DNA of 64,000 bases from Belliella baltica DSM 15883 (GCF_000265405.1 NC_018010.1:2191501-2255500); one strand, 5' to 3'. Shown: positions 7,403-16,598, counted from the stretch's first letter. The notes: generated by a model not told the origin, from the letters alone. Made by a program: numbers and translations.

Positions 7403-8311
7403 TTATATATCTACTTCCCAAATTGAAATGCTTCTGTCATCGCTGACTGAAATGATTGATTGATTATATGTGCTCCAAAGTACTTTATTGATGGAAGTTC
7501 CATGTCCTGCATGCCTGGCCTTATCTATGACTTTGAGTAATTTATGATCCTCAGAATCCCAGATTTTGATGGACTTATCCATACTGCAAGTGATAAAATA
7601 CTTTCCATCTTCTCTAAACGAAAGATAATTAATTGCAAACATGTGTGCGATCACATTATTTGTTTGCTTGTAAGTTTTGGTGTTCCAAAATTTGAGTGAT
7701 GCATCACGTCCGCCGCTGACTAGTGTATCATGTAGCGGAGAATAAGCCAAGGCAAAAACCGAATTGGTGTGACCTTCTAAAAGTTGAGAAGGTTTGAAAT
7801 CAGCTGTATCAATTACTTTGATTGAGTGATCGCTAAATCCAATAGCGATATTTTTTTGGTCGTTATCTACCGCCATCACTCTTGCACTTTTTGAACTAAG
7901 CTTGATATGTTTGACAAGTGATTTTTCTTCAATATCTATCACTGTCAGTACACCATCTCCAGTCGCTACAAAAAGAATTCTTCCTACAATTTTGAGATCA
8001 AAAATCGATTGATCTGTAATTTTCAAAGACCATACTTCTTTATTTTTATTCAAGTCAATAACATGAATTCCTTCAAAGTTATGTCCGATGAATAATAAGT
8101 TTCTTTCTTTATCAACGGTGATTGCATAGACGGAATGAGGTAATTTTGCTATAAGTTTTCCATCTTTCGGATTATCTAAATCCCATTCTACGACCATTCC
8201 ATCTCCTGACCCGGTATAAAAAAATCTCGGGTCTGATCCCTCAGCGAGTGCATAAATACAATCATTGTGGCCTGTAAGCGTGTGGAGTTTATTAACTTGA
8301 ATTTTTGACAT
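7403..8311 (-). CDS. WD40-repeat protein
   Basis: A 302-residue protein made almost entirely of WD40 blades. Clear GH...WD units include LTGHNDCIYALAEG, LEGHTNSVFALAYSP with LVSGGRDASLKFW, YFITCSMDKSIKIWD, and the last blade ending SVSDDRSISIWEV. A seven-bladed propeller acting as a protein-interaction platform is expected; the partner is unknown. The frame extends upstream to 8359, but that overlaps the divergent phosphopantetheinyl transferase gene. The ATG at 8311 (MSKIQVNKLHTLTGH) places the first blade right at the N-terminus, so I prefer it. It is the first gene of a five-gene operon whose DivIVA neighbour is an obvious candidate partner. Confidence 0.88.
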   Translation of the reverse strand: MSKIQVNKLHTLTGHNDCIYALAEGSDPRFFYTGSGDGMVVEWDLDNPKDGKLIAKLPHSVYAITVDKERNLLFIGHNFEGIHVIDLNKNKEVWSLKITDQSIFDLKIVGRILFVATGDGVLTVIDIEEKSLVKHIKLSSKSARVMAVDNDQKNIAIGFSDHSIKVIDTADFKPSQLLEGHTNSVFALAYSPLHDTLVSGGRDASLKFWNTKTYKQTNNVIAHMFAINYLSFREDGKYFITCSMDKSIKIWDSEDHKLLKVIDKARHAGHGTSINKVLWSTYNQSIISVSDDRSISIWEVDI

Positions 8312-8349
8312 ATATTGCAGAGTAAGCAATTCAAAACCCAAAGAGGGCA

Positions 8350-8979
8350 ATGCAAACAAAAATAGAAAAAATAAGTGCTTTATCGGCCTTGGCGGTCAAT
8401 AATATTGAAGAAGTCTCCGAAAATGAAGTGACTTTTTTGAGTTTTAGAGAAAAACTCTCCTTATCTAACATCTCACATCCTGATAAAAAGAATGAATGGA
8501 AGGCAGCGAGATTAGCTATCAAATATGCACTTGATACTATTTCTCTTCCCTATCCGGGGTTTTACAAAGACGAACACGGGAAGTCCCATGCTATGGATGG
8601 TTTTGGATTTGTGTCATTGACGCATACAAAAGGATTGGCAGCGGCTATTTTTCACAAAGACATGCCGGTTGGAATTGATTTGGATTATGTTAGGGAAAAG
8701 ATAGTCCGTCTTGGCCCCAAGTTTCTAGATCCTAGTGAACTTGAATTTTTGAATAATGACCCTCTGCTCTATACAATCGCATGGTCTGCCAAAGAGTCTA
8801 TTTATAAATGTCAAGGAAGAAAGGGGATTAGTTTGAAAGAAAATATCCTTTTAAAGCCATTCTCAATTCAAGATGATTTGATATCTGGGAAAATTCATCA
8901 GACTGATCATTCTGATCATTTTTATCAAGTAAAAGCCGAAGTAGAAAAAGAAATGGTACTTACTTATACAATTTGGTAG
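8350..8979 (+). CDS. 4'-phosphopantetheinyl transferase superfamily protein
   Basis: A 209-residue enzyme of the Sfp/AcpT-like superfamily that transfers the phosphopantetheine arm of CoA onto carrier proteins. The two signature motifs are present: PVGIDLDYV with magnesium ligands D110 and D112, and WSAKESIYK with E149. Monomeric Sfp-type proteins of this length often activate acyl, peptidyl or secondary-metabolite carriers; no carrier protein or synthase lies in this window. It is divergent from the WD40 operon with only 38 bp between starts. A redoxin gene follows 46 bp downstream. Confidence 0.9.
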   Translation: MQTKIEKISALSALAVNNIEEVSENEVTFLSFREKLSLSNISHPDKKNEWKAARLAIKYALDTISLPYPGFYKDEHGKSHAMDGFGFVSLTHTKGLAAAIFHKDMPVGIDLDYVREKIVRLGPKFLDPSELEFLNNDPLLYTIAWSAKESIYKCQGRKGISLKENILLKPFSIQDDLISGKIHQTDHSDHFYQVKAEVEKEMVLTYTIW

Positions 8980-9025
8980 CTTGTTTGTAGGTATATTTAC
9001 TATAGTTTCAAAAATCATCCAAATT

Positions 9026-9610
9026 ATGAAAACCACAGCCATTTTAATAGCCTTTATTTTGAGCTTTACCTTTTCGGCAAAAGCACAACTCGTAGAAAAT
9101 TTTAATTCGGTAGACATTCTTACCGGGCAAAATTTTGAACTGAAAAATTATGCCGAAGCCAAGGCTGTTATTTTGGTTTTTACAAATTTGTCATGTCCAT
9201 TTTCAAAATTATATGAAAATAGGATTATTGACCTGAAAAATAAATTTTCGAATGACAATATGGTTTTTGCTATGGTAAATCCACATTTTGGTAATGATGA
9301 AGATGAAAATAAAGAAGCCATTGAGAAAAGGTTTGCTGAGAGAATTTCCAATTTCCCAATTCTTAATGATGGTCAACAAGCTTTGACAAAACAACTTCAA
9401 GTAACAAAATTACCTGAGGTGATTGTCATTACCCCAAGTCAAACTGGCTTTTCCATTGCCTATCGTGGCGCGATTGATAATAATCCACAAGTTCCGGAAA
9501 GTTCAAATATGAAATATCTTGAAAATGCGCTGGAAAGTATCCAAAACAAGAAGAATCCAAGTCCGAGTTCAAGTAGGCCAGTGGGATGTAATATTCGCTT
9601 GATCAATTGA
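9026..9610 (+). CDS. Exported thioredoxin-fold protein (redoxin) with a single active-site cysteine
   Basis: A 194-residue secreted protein with signal MKTTAILIAFILSFTFSAKA. The start at 9026 is preferred to a frame extension to 8981, which lacks a signal. The thioredoxin fold is indicated by VILVFTNLSCPFSKLYENRI and by KLPEVIVITP, which supplies the cis-proline loop. The active site reads CPFS, so the second cysteine of CXXC is missing. This argues for a peroxiredoxin-like or otherwise non-disulfide-exchange role. A further cysteine near the C-terminus (VGCNIR) might act as resolving residue; that is inference. Confidence 0.85.
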   Translation: MKTTAILIAFILSFTFSAKAQLVENFNSVDILTGQNFELKNYAEAKAVILVFTNLSCPFSKLYENRIIDLKNKFSNDNMVFAMVNPHFGNDEDENKEAIEKRFAERISNFPILNDGQQALTKQLQVTKLPEVIVITPSQTGFSIAYRGAIDNNPQVPESSNMKYLENALESIQNKKNPSPSSSRPVGCNIRLIN

Positions 9611-9633
9611 AAAAGCTCAATTTCTCTAACATT

Positions 9634-10476
9634 TTATTCTGAAACGATCGAAAGCATTTCTTTGACCTCTTGAACTTTTTCAGTTTCCCCCAATTTTTCA
9701 AAAGCAACTACCAGATTCCGAAGCATACGTACTATAATATCTTTGTTGGTACATGGATCAAAAAAAACATCTAAGGGTTCTATTTTAAGATGGTTGAGAT
9801 AGTTGTAGATATCCTGCTTGTTGAATACTAGACCTTTGTTAAATGCATTGATATAAAAATTCACATCTTTTGACTTATAAGTCAAAACAAAGAGATTTGG
9901 TAGGTTGACTCCATAAATCGGGAGACCTAGCTTTTTGGCTACCAAAAGGTAAATTGCACAAAGGCTAATTGGATTTCCTTTTTTTGTATCCAAAACATTG
10001 CTTAGCATGCTGTTTCCAGGCGAATGAAAATTTTTAGTGTTTGCAGAAAATCTCAGGGAATTGAATAAAATATTGTTGATGATTTTTATTTGTTCGTGTG
10101 GAAGTAAGTTGTTTTTGAAAGCGGTCCAAACCTCAAAATAAATCTGATGCATGTCAGTATTCAATTTATCAAAATCTAAATCTGGATATTGGTAAGTATT
10201 GATGATCCAAAGTCCAGTCAACAAATCTTGATCGGGCGTATTGGCCCAATCATAAAGCCTCTCTTTTAGCTGTGAAAACTGCAGCTTGTGAACCATGTCT
10301 TCAATTTCCTTTTGGACTTCGGGATTGAAGCTGTCCTCCCATTTTTTTTCTAAAAATGGAATAATTCCATGTCCTAAAGAAAATATCCGATCCTGAACGT
10401 GCGATTTTACCTCTTTGTCTTCATCATCTAAAAGTGACACTAAAGCATGTAATTCCTTTTCTGTCAATTCTTCCAT
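9634..10476 (-). CDS. Transglutaminase-like (SirB1/Transglut_core2) protein
   Basis: A 280-residue cytosolic protein. The first 90 residues look like short helical repeats (LVSLLDDEDKEVKSHVQDRI and following). Residues about 95-280 match the SirB1-type transglutaminase-like fold: NTKNFHSPGNSMLSNVL, then GNPISLCAIYLLVAKKLGLP holding the nucleophile-region cysteine, then YGVNLPNLFVLTY. In many relatives the last motif carries a histidine (PGHF-like); here it is PNLF, so classical Cys-His-Asp catalysis is doubtful. Function is unknown. The gene is convergent with the redoxin gene (23-bp gap). Confidence 0.8.
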   Translation of the reverse strand: MEELTEKELHALVSLLDDEDKEVKSHVQDRIFSLGHGIIPFLEKKWEDSFNPEVQKEIEDMVHKLQFSQLKERLYDWANTPDQDLLTGLWIINTYQYPDLDFDKLNTDMHQIYFEVWTAFKNNLLPHEQIKIINNILFNSLRFSANTKNFHSPGNSMLSNVLDTKKGNPISLCAIYLLVAKKLGLPIYGVNLPNLFVLTYKSKDVNFYINAFNKGLVFNKQDIYNYLNHLKIEPLDVFFDPCTNKDIIVRMLRNLVVAFEKLGETEKVQEVKEMLSIVSE

Positions 10477-10572
10477 AAGAACTATCTGTATTACTCTTTC
10501 TAAATTACGGTTTTTTGATTTGGAAGAGTTAAAAAGTCATCAAGAAATTATCTGTTATTCCTATAAAAATTT

Positions 10573-10605
10573 ATAAGCCTGACTTTTTTTGGAAGTCAGG
10601 CTTAT
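10573..10605 (-). terminator. Intrinsic terminator-like hairpin after the carboxylase beta gene
   Basis: A perfect 12-bp stem (ataagcctgact, 573-584, with 594-605) and a 9-nt loop lie about 55 bp beyond the stop of the minus-strand carboxyltransferase gene. On the minus strand it is followed by a weak A/T-rich tract (aaattttta), so termination is probable but not textbook. Confidence 0.6.
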
Positions 10606-10658
10606 GTCAATTAACTCAAGTTCTTAAATCTAAAATCTAAACTCTTAAATCTTAAATT

Positions 10659-12287
10659 TTAAGTCTGAATCACGCCTACATTAAATCTCTCAGTTATTGG
10701 AGCATGATTGGCCGCTTCTATTCCCATGCTGATCACTTTTCTAGTTTCTAATGGGTCAATTACACCATCAACCCAAAGTCTTGAAGCTGCATAATAGGGA
10801 CTCAATTCTTCTTCGTACTTAGCTTTGATTTCATCTAGGAGTGTTTTTTCATCTTCAGGAGTGATTTCTTTACCTGCTTTTTTCAATGAAGCCACTTTGA
10901 TTTGTAATAAAGTTTTTGCTGCGGAGGCTCCAGACATAACGGCCATTTGTGCTGTTGGCCAAGAATAGATTAATCTTGGATCATAAGCTTTGCCACACAT
11001 AGCATAATTTCCTGCTCCATAAGAGTTCCCTATAATGATGGTAAATTTTGGGACTACAGAATTGGACATGGCATTAACCATTTTTGCGCCATCTTTGATA
11101 ATTCCTCCATGCTCTGCTTTGCTTCCTACCATAAATCCTGATACATCCTGAATAAAGACCAAAGGAATCTTGCGCTGATTACAATTCATGATAAATCGGG
11201 CGGCTTTATCTGCTGAATCAGAATATATTACACCACCCATCTGCATTTCGCCTTTTTTATTTTTGACGATTTTGCGTTGATTGGCTACGATACCCACTGC
11301 CCAACCATCAATCCTAGCTGTGCCACAGAGAAGTGTTTTTCCGTAATCTTGTTTGTATTCGTCAAATTTAGAATTATCCACCAAGCGTTCAATTATTTCT
11401 CTCATTTCGTAAGGCTTCACTCGGTCAGCAGGGAAGGTTCCATAGATTTCTTTTTCATCCTTAGAAGGTTTGCTTGGCTCTGCTCGATCGAAACCTGCCT
11501 TTTCGGCGGCTCCAATTTTATCAAAAATATTTCTGATTGCATCTAGACAGTCCTGATCCGAATCATATTTGTTATCAGTGACTCCTGAGATTTCACAGTG
11601 AGTAGTTGCTCCACCAAGTGTTTCATTATCCACATTTTCTCCTATGGCAGCTTTTACCAAATAGGATCCGGCTAAAAAAATCGATCCAGTTTTGTCAACA
11701 ATCATCGCCTCGTCTGACATGATAGGAAGGTAAGCGCCACCTGCCACACAACTTCCCATGATGGCGGCAACTTGGACGATTCCCATTGATGACATTTTAG
11801 CATTGTTTCGAAATTGTCTTCCAAAGTGTTCTTTGTCTGGGAAAATTTCATTCTGCATTGGTAAAAATACTCCCGCACTATCTACCAAATAAATAATTGG
11901 AATATGATTTTCCATGGCGATTTCCTGCGCACGAAGATTTTTCTTGGCAGTCATCGGGAACCAAGCACCTGCTTTCACAGTGGCGTCATTGGCAACTATC
12001 ATGCACATTCTGCCTTTGACATAACCAATTCCTGTGACAACCCCAGCAGATGGGCAACCACCTTCTTCTGCATACATGCCATCAGCCGTCAGTGCACCAA
12101 CTTCCAGAAATTCAGAGTCATCATCTGTCAAATAGGAGATTCTCTCCCTTGCGGTTAGCTTGCCCTTGGCATGTTCTTTTTCAATTCTTGCCTCCCCGCC
12201 TCCAAGATGAACTTTTTGTAATTTTTTGTTGAGATGAAAAATTAATTGCTTGTTGAGATCTTCGTTTTTATTGAATTCTAAATCCAT
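10659..12287 (-). CDS. Acyl-CoA carboxylase beta subunit (carboxyltransferase, MCC-type)
   Basis: A 542-residue biotin-dependent carboxyltransferase subunit. Two crotonase-like halves are seen: the N-half with GGCPSAGVVTGIGYVKGRMC, SAGVFLPMQNEIFPD and GSCVAGGAYLP; the C-half with FIQDVSGFMVGSKAEHGGI and GNSYGAGNYAMCGKAYDPR. The NEIFPD...FGR region resembles methylcrotonyl-CoA carboxylase beta (leucine degradation), but propionyl- or geranyl-CoA use is not excluded. The frame runs upstream to 12341; the ATG at 12287 (MDLEFNKNED) fits family length better. No biotin carboxylase is adjacent; one lies 35 kb away at 47279-48781. A hairpin follows the gene. Confidence 0.9.
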   Translation of the reverse strand: MDLEFNKNEDLNKQLIFHLNKKLQKVHLGGGEARIEKEHAKGKLTARERISYLTDDDSEFLEVGALTADGMYAEEGGCPSAGVVTGIGYVKGRMCMIVANDATVKAGAWFPMTAKKNLRAQEIAMENHIPIIYLVDSAGVFLPMQNEIFPDKEHFGRQFRNNAKMSSMGIVQVAAIMGSCVAGGAYLPIMSDEAMIVDKTGSIFLAGSYLVKAAIGENVDNETLGGATTHCEISGVTDNKYDSDQDCLDAIRNIFDKIGAAEKAGFDRAEPSKPSKDEKEIYGTFPADRVKPYEMREIIERLVDNSKFDEYKQDYGKTLLCGTARIDGWAVGIVANQRKIVKNKKGEMQMGGVIYSDSADKAARFIMNCNQRKIPLVFIQDVSGFMVGSKAEHGGIIKDGAKMVNAMSNSVVPKFTIIIGNSYGAGNYAMCGKAYDPRLIYSWPTAQMAVMSGASAAKTLLQIKVASLKKAGKEITPEDEKTLLDEIKAKYEEELSPYYAASRLWVDGVIDPLETRKVISMGIEAANHAPITERFNVGVIQT

Positions 12288-12383
12288 AAAGTTAATTGGG
12301 TTTGTTTTCTGATCTAAAATAACTGAATATGTTGGTAACAATCAAATAGAATTGCTGTTTCGGTAATTTGACTTTATTCTGAA

Positions 12384-12424
12384 ATAAAAAAAGGTCTTCA
12401 AAAGCGGTTAGTTTTGAAGACCTT
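12384..12424 (-). terminator. Strong intrinsic terminator after the amidase gene
   Basis: A perfect 13-bp stem (aaggtcttcaaaa, 12391-12403, with 12412-12424) and an 8-nt loop. On the minus strand it is followed at once by a run of seven T (12384-12390 read in complement). It lies 21 bp past the amidase stop. Confidence 0.88.
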
Positions 12425-12445
12425 GTGATAAAGTGAAGTTGGAAT

Positions 12446-13246
12446 TTAAAGTGACTCTAGTTCTTCTTTGTAAGCTTTGACAGATCTATAAATGGCCGAA
12501 GCCAAATAAGTTTGTCCTTGCTTGCTATTTAGAAAACGCTCTTCAGAAGTATTAGAAATAAAACCCAACTCAATCAATACCGAAGGCATACTCGTTGTCC
12601 AGAGAACGTAAAGAGGGGCTTGTTTGACTCCTCTACTGTGTCTTTGAACTCTTGAGGTAAAATCTTCTTCTACTTTTGATGCTAGAGAAAGACTGTTAGA
12701 AAGGAAAGCTTTTTGAGTCAAATTGAACATCATGTACGATTCGGGAGAGGTTGGGTCAAAACCTTCATAATTTTCTTCATAATTTTCCTCCAAGATAATT
12801 ACGGAGTTCTCCCTTTTTACAATATCAAAATTAGCTTCAAAGTTTTTGGTTCCCATCACGAAAGTTTCCGTACCGTAAGCTGACTTATTAGCAGCTGCGT
12901 TACAATGAATTGAAATGAATAAGTCAGCTCGATTCCTATTGGCAATATTTGGTCTTTCTTTTAAATCTACTGCAACGTCAGTTTTACGTGTGTAAATGAC
13001 CTCTACATCCGGTAAAAGTTCCTCTATATAACTTCCTACTTGAAGCGCCACAGAGAGCGTCAAGTCTTTTTCTTTTGAATAGGAACCTATGGCGCCTGGA
13101 TCTCTTCCGCCGTGACCAGCATCAATTACCACCCTTCTTAATTTGTATTCAGGAGCCCTTGAACCCGTCGGAAGAAAGCCTGTAAAAAGGAATGAAAATG
13201 TTAATAATGAAATTAGAAGAATATTTTTAACTTGAAGGCGTTTCAT
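12446..13246 (-). CDS. N-acetylmuramoyl-L-alanine amidase (Amidase_3)
   Basis: A 266-residue exported zinc amidase that cleaves the bond between MurNAc and L-alanine in peptidoglycan, used in daughter-cell separation and wall turnover. An N-terminal hydrophobic signal or anchor (KNILLISLLTFSFLFTGFLP) precedes the catalytic domain, which opens with RRVVIDAGHGGRDPGAIG and contains DLFISIHCNA and VLIELGFISNTSEE, covering the zinc ligands and catalytic glutamate. No SPOR or LysM domain is attached. An ATG two codons upstream (13252) is an equally possible start. The gene is divergent from lptD and is closed by a strong terminator. Confidence 0.92.
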   Translation of the reverse strand: MKRLQVKNILLISLLTFSFLFTGFLPTGSRAPEYKLRRVVIDAGHGGRDPGAIGSYSKEKDLTLSVALQVGSYIEELLPDVEVIYTRKTDVAVDLKERPNIANRNRADLFISIHCNAAANKSAYGTETFVMGTKNFEANFDIVKRENSVIILEENYEENYEGFDPTSPESYMMFNLTQKAFLSNSLSLASKVEEDFTSRVQRHSRGVKQAPLYVLWTTSMPSVLIELGFISNTSEERFLNSKQGQTYLASAIYRSVKAYKEELESL

Positions 13247-13302
13247 AAGCATTAAATACCATTAACTTTGCTCGTTCGAAATTTATAAATTTTTAAACAA
13301 AT

Positions 13303-16083
13303 TTGAATCAATCGGTGCGGAATTACAGGCTCCATTTATTTATTCTCCTATTATTCTGGGTTTTGCCCCAATTTATATTTGCTCAAAGGAGGAATGAAAG
13401 ACGAGTTGAAAATCCCATCGGCGCTCCTGATTCCATCTTGAATACCCCACCAAGGACAGACCTCAGGTTAGATACCTTAGAAAGATCTCTATCAGATACG
13501 GTTCCTACTTCGGACTCCACAAAGGTAGTGCCTAAAGGTGAAATTGAAACACTTATCAATTATTATGGTGAGGATAGTATAATAACGGATTTTAAGCAAA
13601 ATAAAATATATCTGCATAAACAAGCTTGGTTTGAATATGGAAATATTAGGTTGGATGCAGATTTGATTATAATAGATTGGGATAAAAGTGAGCTTTTTGC
13701 ATCTGGAGTTACGGATTCCTTAGGAAATATTACAGGTAATCCTATTTTTAAAGAAGGAGGAACATCTTATGAAATTCGCAAAGAGATGCGATATAATTTC
13801 AAATCTCAAAAAGCTATAATCAAAGATGTCGTAACTGAGCAACAGGATGGTCTATTGCGCGGAGAGACCATCAAGAAGACTGCTGATGGTAGTGTCTACA
13901 TGGATCATGGTTATTATACAACTTGTAATCTCGCAGAGCCCCATTGGCATATCAGTGCGGCAAAAATTAAATCTATTCGAGGGAAACAAGTCGTAACTGG
14001 TCCTTTCAATCTTTATTTTAATGATGTTCCAACACCTATAGGTTTACCATTTGGTATTATTCCAGATACGCCTGAAGAAAAAGCTTCGGGAATAGTCTTT
14101 CCATCTTATGGACAAGAACAAAGAAGAGGTCTTTTCTTAAGAGATTTTGGATATTACTTTGCTTTCAATGATTACATTCATTCAAGGGTAACAGGGGATA
14201 TCTATTCCAATGGTGGCTGGGGAGCAAAAGCTGCTACAATCTATAAAAAGAGATACAAGTTTAATGGTAGCTTCAATATAGATTACCAAAGCTTCAAGAG
14301 CCCAGAAACGCAAGAAAATCCACTTGATTTCACCTCCGTTTGGGTGAGTTGGCAGCACACACCTGAGTCGAGAGGAAATTCTAGATTTTCAGTATCCGTA
14401 AATGCAGGAACTCAGAATTATAATAACTTAGTTATCAACCCAAATAATTTTGCAAATAACGTTCGGTCTGATTTTACTTCAAATGTAGCATACAGCAAAA
14501 CTTTTGCAGGCACACCTTTCAGTATGTCTGCTAATTTGAGGCATTCTCAAAACATCCAAACAAATGAAGTGAACCTTACATTGCCGGATATAGCTTTAAA
14601 CATGAATAGGCAAAGTCCTTTTCAAAATGTTCGATTTGAACCTTTAAAAACACTCAATATTGCCTGGAATTTTAATCTTCAAAACTCTATTACAAATAGG
14701 ATTACACCAGCATTAGGAGTTCAAAACCTTTCATTTCAACAGGATTTTGGAGAGTTTGATCAGCAGCAACAATCGCCAGCTATTAGAGATTTTAATCTTG
14801 CAAACCTTCCTCAGCTTTTGAGAGATGCCAATAATGGCGCTAGAAGCACTATTCCTATTTCATCAAATTTTACCTTATTCAAATATTTTACAGGAACTGC
14901 TTCCATGAATTATACTGAATTGTGGTACTTAGAAAAAATTAATTACTACTATAATGATGTGGAAAATAGAGTAGATCGAATTTCAGAAAATGGCTTCAAT
15001 AGAGTTGGATTCTATACTTCATCATTTAATTTAAATACCAACGTGTATGGCTTTTATACTTTCAAAAACAGCAAAAAAGTAGAAGCCATTAGGCATCATA
15101 TGCAACCTTCCTTTGGATTCAACTATACTCCTGATTTCTCAGATCCATCTTATGGTTTTTATCAAAATGTACAAGTCGATAGTACTGGTAGAAGACAATT
15201 ATTCTCTAGATATCAAGGTTTTATTTTTCAAGGAGCACCACTTGGTGAGTCTAGGTCATTGAGTATCTCAATAAGAAATGTTTTGGAAGCAAAAATCAAA
15301 ACAGAAAGCGATACTGCAGAAGTAAAGACTAAAAAAATCCCATTGCTACAAACGCTAAATGTAACTACAAATTACAATTTCGCCGCTGATTCATTTCAAC
15401 TTGCCCCTATAAACTTCAATACCAGAACATCATTTTTTGATAATAAACTTTCGGTCAATTTATCAGCAACAATGGATCCTTATGCTGAAGGTGTAAGTAG
15501 AAACGCTCAGGGTCGAGAGGTGACAAGAAGGTTGAACAACTTTGCATGGAGTAGAGGCCAAGGAATCGGTAGGATTAGAAATGCGAATGTCAATATAACA
15601 GGAAGTCTAAATCCTAGTAAAACTGAAAAATCTCCAGGTGAGGTAAGAGATGAGGTTACTAATAACTTTTTGCAACAAGGTGGTCAAATGAATGAATTTG
15701 TAGAAAATGAAATCACAAGAATTGTAAATGATCCAAGTCAATACATTGATTGGAGTATTCCTTGGAACCTCGGGTTTGGATATAATGTCAGCTACAATAG
15801 GCAGACCAATGGAAATACTAATATTACTCAAGCCTTAAATATCAATGGTGATGTGAGTTTGACTGAAAAATGGAAAGTGAATTTTAATACTGGGTATGAT
15901 TTTTCTACTGCAAAGATTACTCAGACGATGATTTCTATAGCAAGAGATTTACATTGTTGGCAGATGAACGTTTCCTGGATTCCCTTCGGAACTTTTACAT
16001 CTTATAGCGTTGACATCAGAGTTAAATCTGCTATTCTACAAGATCTTAAAGTAAGTAGAAGAAGGTCTTTCTTCGACAGATAA
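13303..16083 (+). CDS. lptD: LPS-assembly outer-membrane protein LptD (Bacteroidetes type)
   Basis: A 926-residue outer-membrane protein expected to insert LPS into the outer leaflet. A signal peptide (LHLFILLLFWVLPQFIFA) is followed by an OstA/LptA-like jellyroll region at about 85-250 (FKQNKIYLHKQAWFEYGNIR, then GETIKKTADGSVYMDHGYYT) and a large beta-barrel to the C-terminus. Bacteroidetes LptD differs from E. coli in length and cysteine pattern but keeps this order. No ATG is near the front: the longest frame starts with TTG at 13303, and GTG at 13315 is an alternative. A TAnnTTTG box (TAACTTTG, 13263-13270) precedes it without a well-placed -33 TTG. Confidence 0.88.
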   Translation: MNQSVRNYRLHLFILLLFWVLPQFIFAQRRNERRVENPIGAPDSILNTPPRTDLRLDTLERSLSDTVPTSDSTKVVPKGEIETLINYYGEDSIITDFKQNKIYLHKQAWFEYGNIRLDADLIIIDWDKSELFASGVTDSLGNITGNPIFKEGGTSYEIRKEMRYNFKSQKAIIKDVVTEQQDGLLRGETIKKTADGSVYMDHGYYTTCNLAEPHWHISAAKIKSIRGKQVVTGPFNLYFNDVPTPIGLPFGIIPDTPEEKASGIVFPSYGQEQRRGLFLRDFGYYFAFNDYIHSRVTGDIYSNGGWGAKAATIYKKRYKFNGSFNIDYQSFKSPETQENPLDFTSVWVSWQHTPESRGNSRFSVSVNAGTQNYNNLVINPNNFANNVRSDFTSNVAYSKTFAGTPFSMSANLRHSQNIQTNEVNLTLPDIALNMNRQSPFQNVRFEPLKTLNIAWNFNLQNSITNRITPALGVQNLSFQQDFGEFDQQQQSPAIRDFNLANLPQLLRDANNGARSTIPISSNFTLFKYFTGTASMNYTELWYLEKINYYYNDVENRVDRISENGFNRVGFYTSSFNLNTNVYGFYTFKNSKKVEAIRHHMQPSFGFNYTPDFSDPSYGFYQNVQVDSTGRRQLFSRYQGFIFQGAPLGESRSLSISIRNVLEAKIKTESDTAEVKTKKIPLLQTLNVTTNYNFAADSFQLAPINFNTRTSFFDNKLSVNLSATMDPYAEGVSRNAQGREVTRRLNNFAWSRGQGIGRIRNANVNITGSLNPSKTEKSPGEVRDEVTNNFLQQGGQMNEFVENEITRIVNDPSQYIDWSIPWNLGFGYNVSYNRQTNGNTNITQALNINGDVSLTEKWKVNFNTGYDFSTAKITQTMISIARDLHCWQMNVSWIPFGTFTSYSVDIRVKSAILQDLKVSRRRSFFDR

Positions 16084-16243
16084 AAAATTAAAGGGATGAC
16101 GAAAACCGTAAATTTCATCATCCCTGAAAAAAATAGAATAGGATCCAAAAAGGGAGTTAAACTATTTCCTATATATTTCCTTTTACTTTAAAAGTAAAAG
16201 TTGTTAAAATCACCGATGTAAAACTACAGCTAGGAGAATTGAG

Positions 16244-16271
16244 AAAAAATACCCTGTTGTTGGTATTTTTT
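16244..16271. promoter_or_regulatory. AAAAAATACC...GGTATTTTTT dyad, copy 1
   Basis: Perfect 10-bp inverted arms (16244-16253 and 16262-16271) flank an 8-nt centre. The same arms recur at 16499-16524. This could be a terminator-like RNA hairpin or a dimeric-regulator operator; the sequence alone does not decide. Confidence 0.45.
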
Positions 16272-16290
16272 ATGGTTTTTACACAAAATT

Positions 16291-16319
16291 TCTTGTTTTG
16301 GTGAAACAAGATTTTTTTT
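16291..16319 (+). terminator. Intrinsic terminator on the plus strand
   Basis: An 8-bp stem (tcttgttt, 16291-16298, with 16304-16311), a 5-nt loop and a run of eight T at 16312-16319. It would end lptD read-through or a short transcript arising in the spacer. Confidence 0.7.
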
Positions 16320-16351
16320 GGCATTTTTAAATGAAGATTTTGCAAAAAATA

Positions 16352-16384
16352 ATAAGGTGTTGGATAATCAGTCCAACACCTTAT
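16352..16384. terminator. Perfect 13-bp stem-loop, terminator-like toward the minus strand
   Basis: Arms 16352-16364 and 16372-16384 pair perfectly around a 7-nt loop. On the minus strand it is followed by tattttttgc, so it could stop transcription coming from the sugar locus toward lptD. Confidence 0.55.
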
Positions 16385-16498
16385 AAATTCTATAGGACTC
16401 AAATAATCAGTAAAATATCTTCCTATATAGAATGAAAAAAGAGAGCAGAAAAATTGCTTAAATCACCCATAACAAACTTACAAAGTTAGCCAACAGTA

Positions 16499-16524
16499 AA
16501 AAATACCCAGTAGTGGGTATTTTT
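16499..16524. promoter_or_regulatory. AAAAATACCC...GGGTATTTTT dyad, copy 2
   Basis: Perfect 10-bp arms (16499-16508 and 16515-16524) around agtagt, 345 bp upstream of rmlA. Together with copy 1 it suggests a recurring operator or hairpin ahead of the sugar locus. Confidence 0.5.
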
Positions 16525-16598
16525 ATGCTTTATTTGTGCAATAGTTTATTTGAATAGTTTAAATTTGTTCGGTTTTGACACATAGGTAGATATTTATT

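Larger units (their letters stand above)
16084..16598. other. Hairpin-rich spacer downstream of lptD
   Basis: No convincing gene is seen in this half-kilobase. It contains, in order: a mismatched hairpin 16092-16125 just after lptD; a near-perfect palindrome 16180-16200 (arms cttttacttt, 1-nt loop); a dyad 16244-16271; a terminator 16291-16319; a 13-bp perfect stem 16352-16364/16372-16384; and a second dyad 16499-16524. The segments around the two dyads resemble each other over roughly 80 bp (both start near aaatcacc and pass through an aaaaaatacc arm), so the spacer may contain an old duplication. Read-through from lptD, a small RNA, or protein-binding operators for the sugar locus are all possible. 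Confidence 0.5.
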
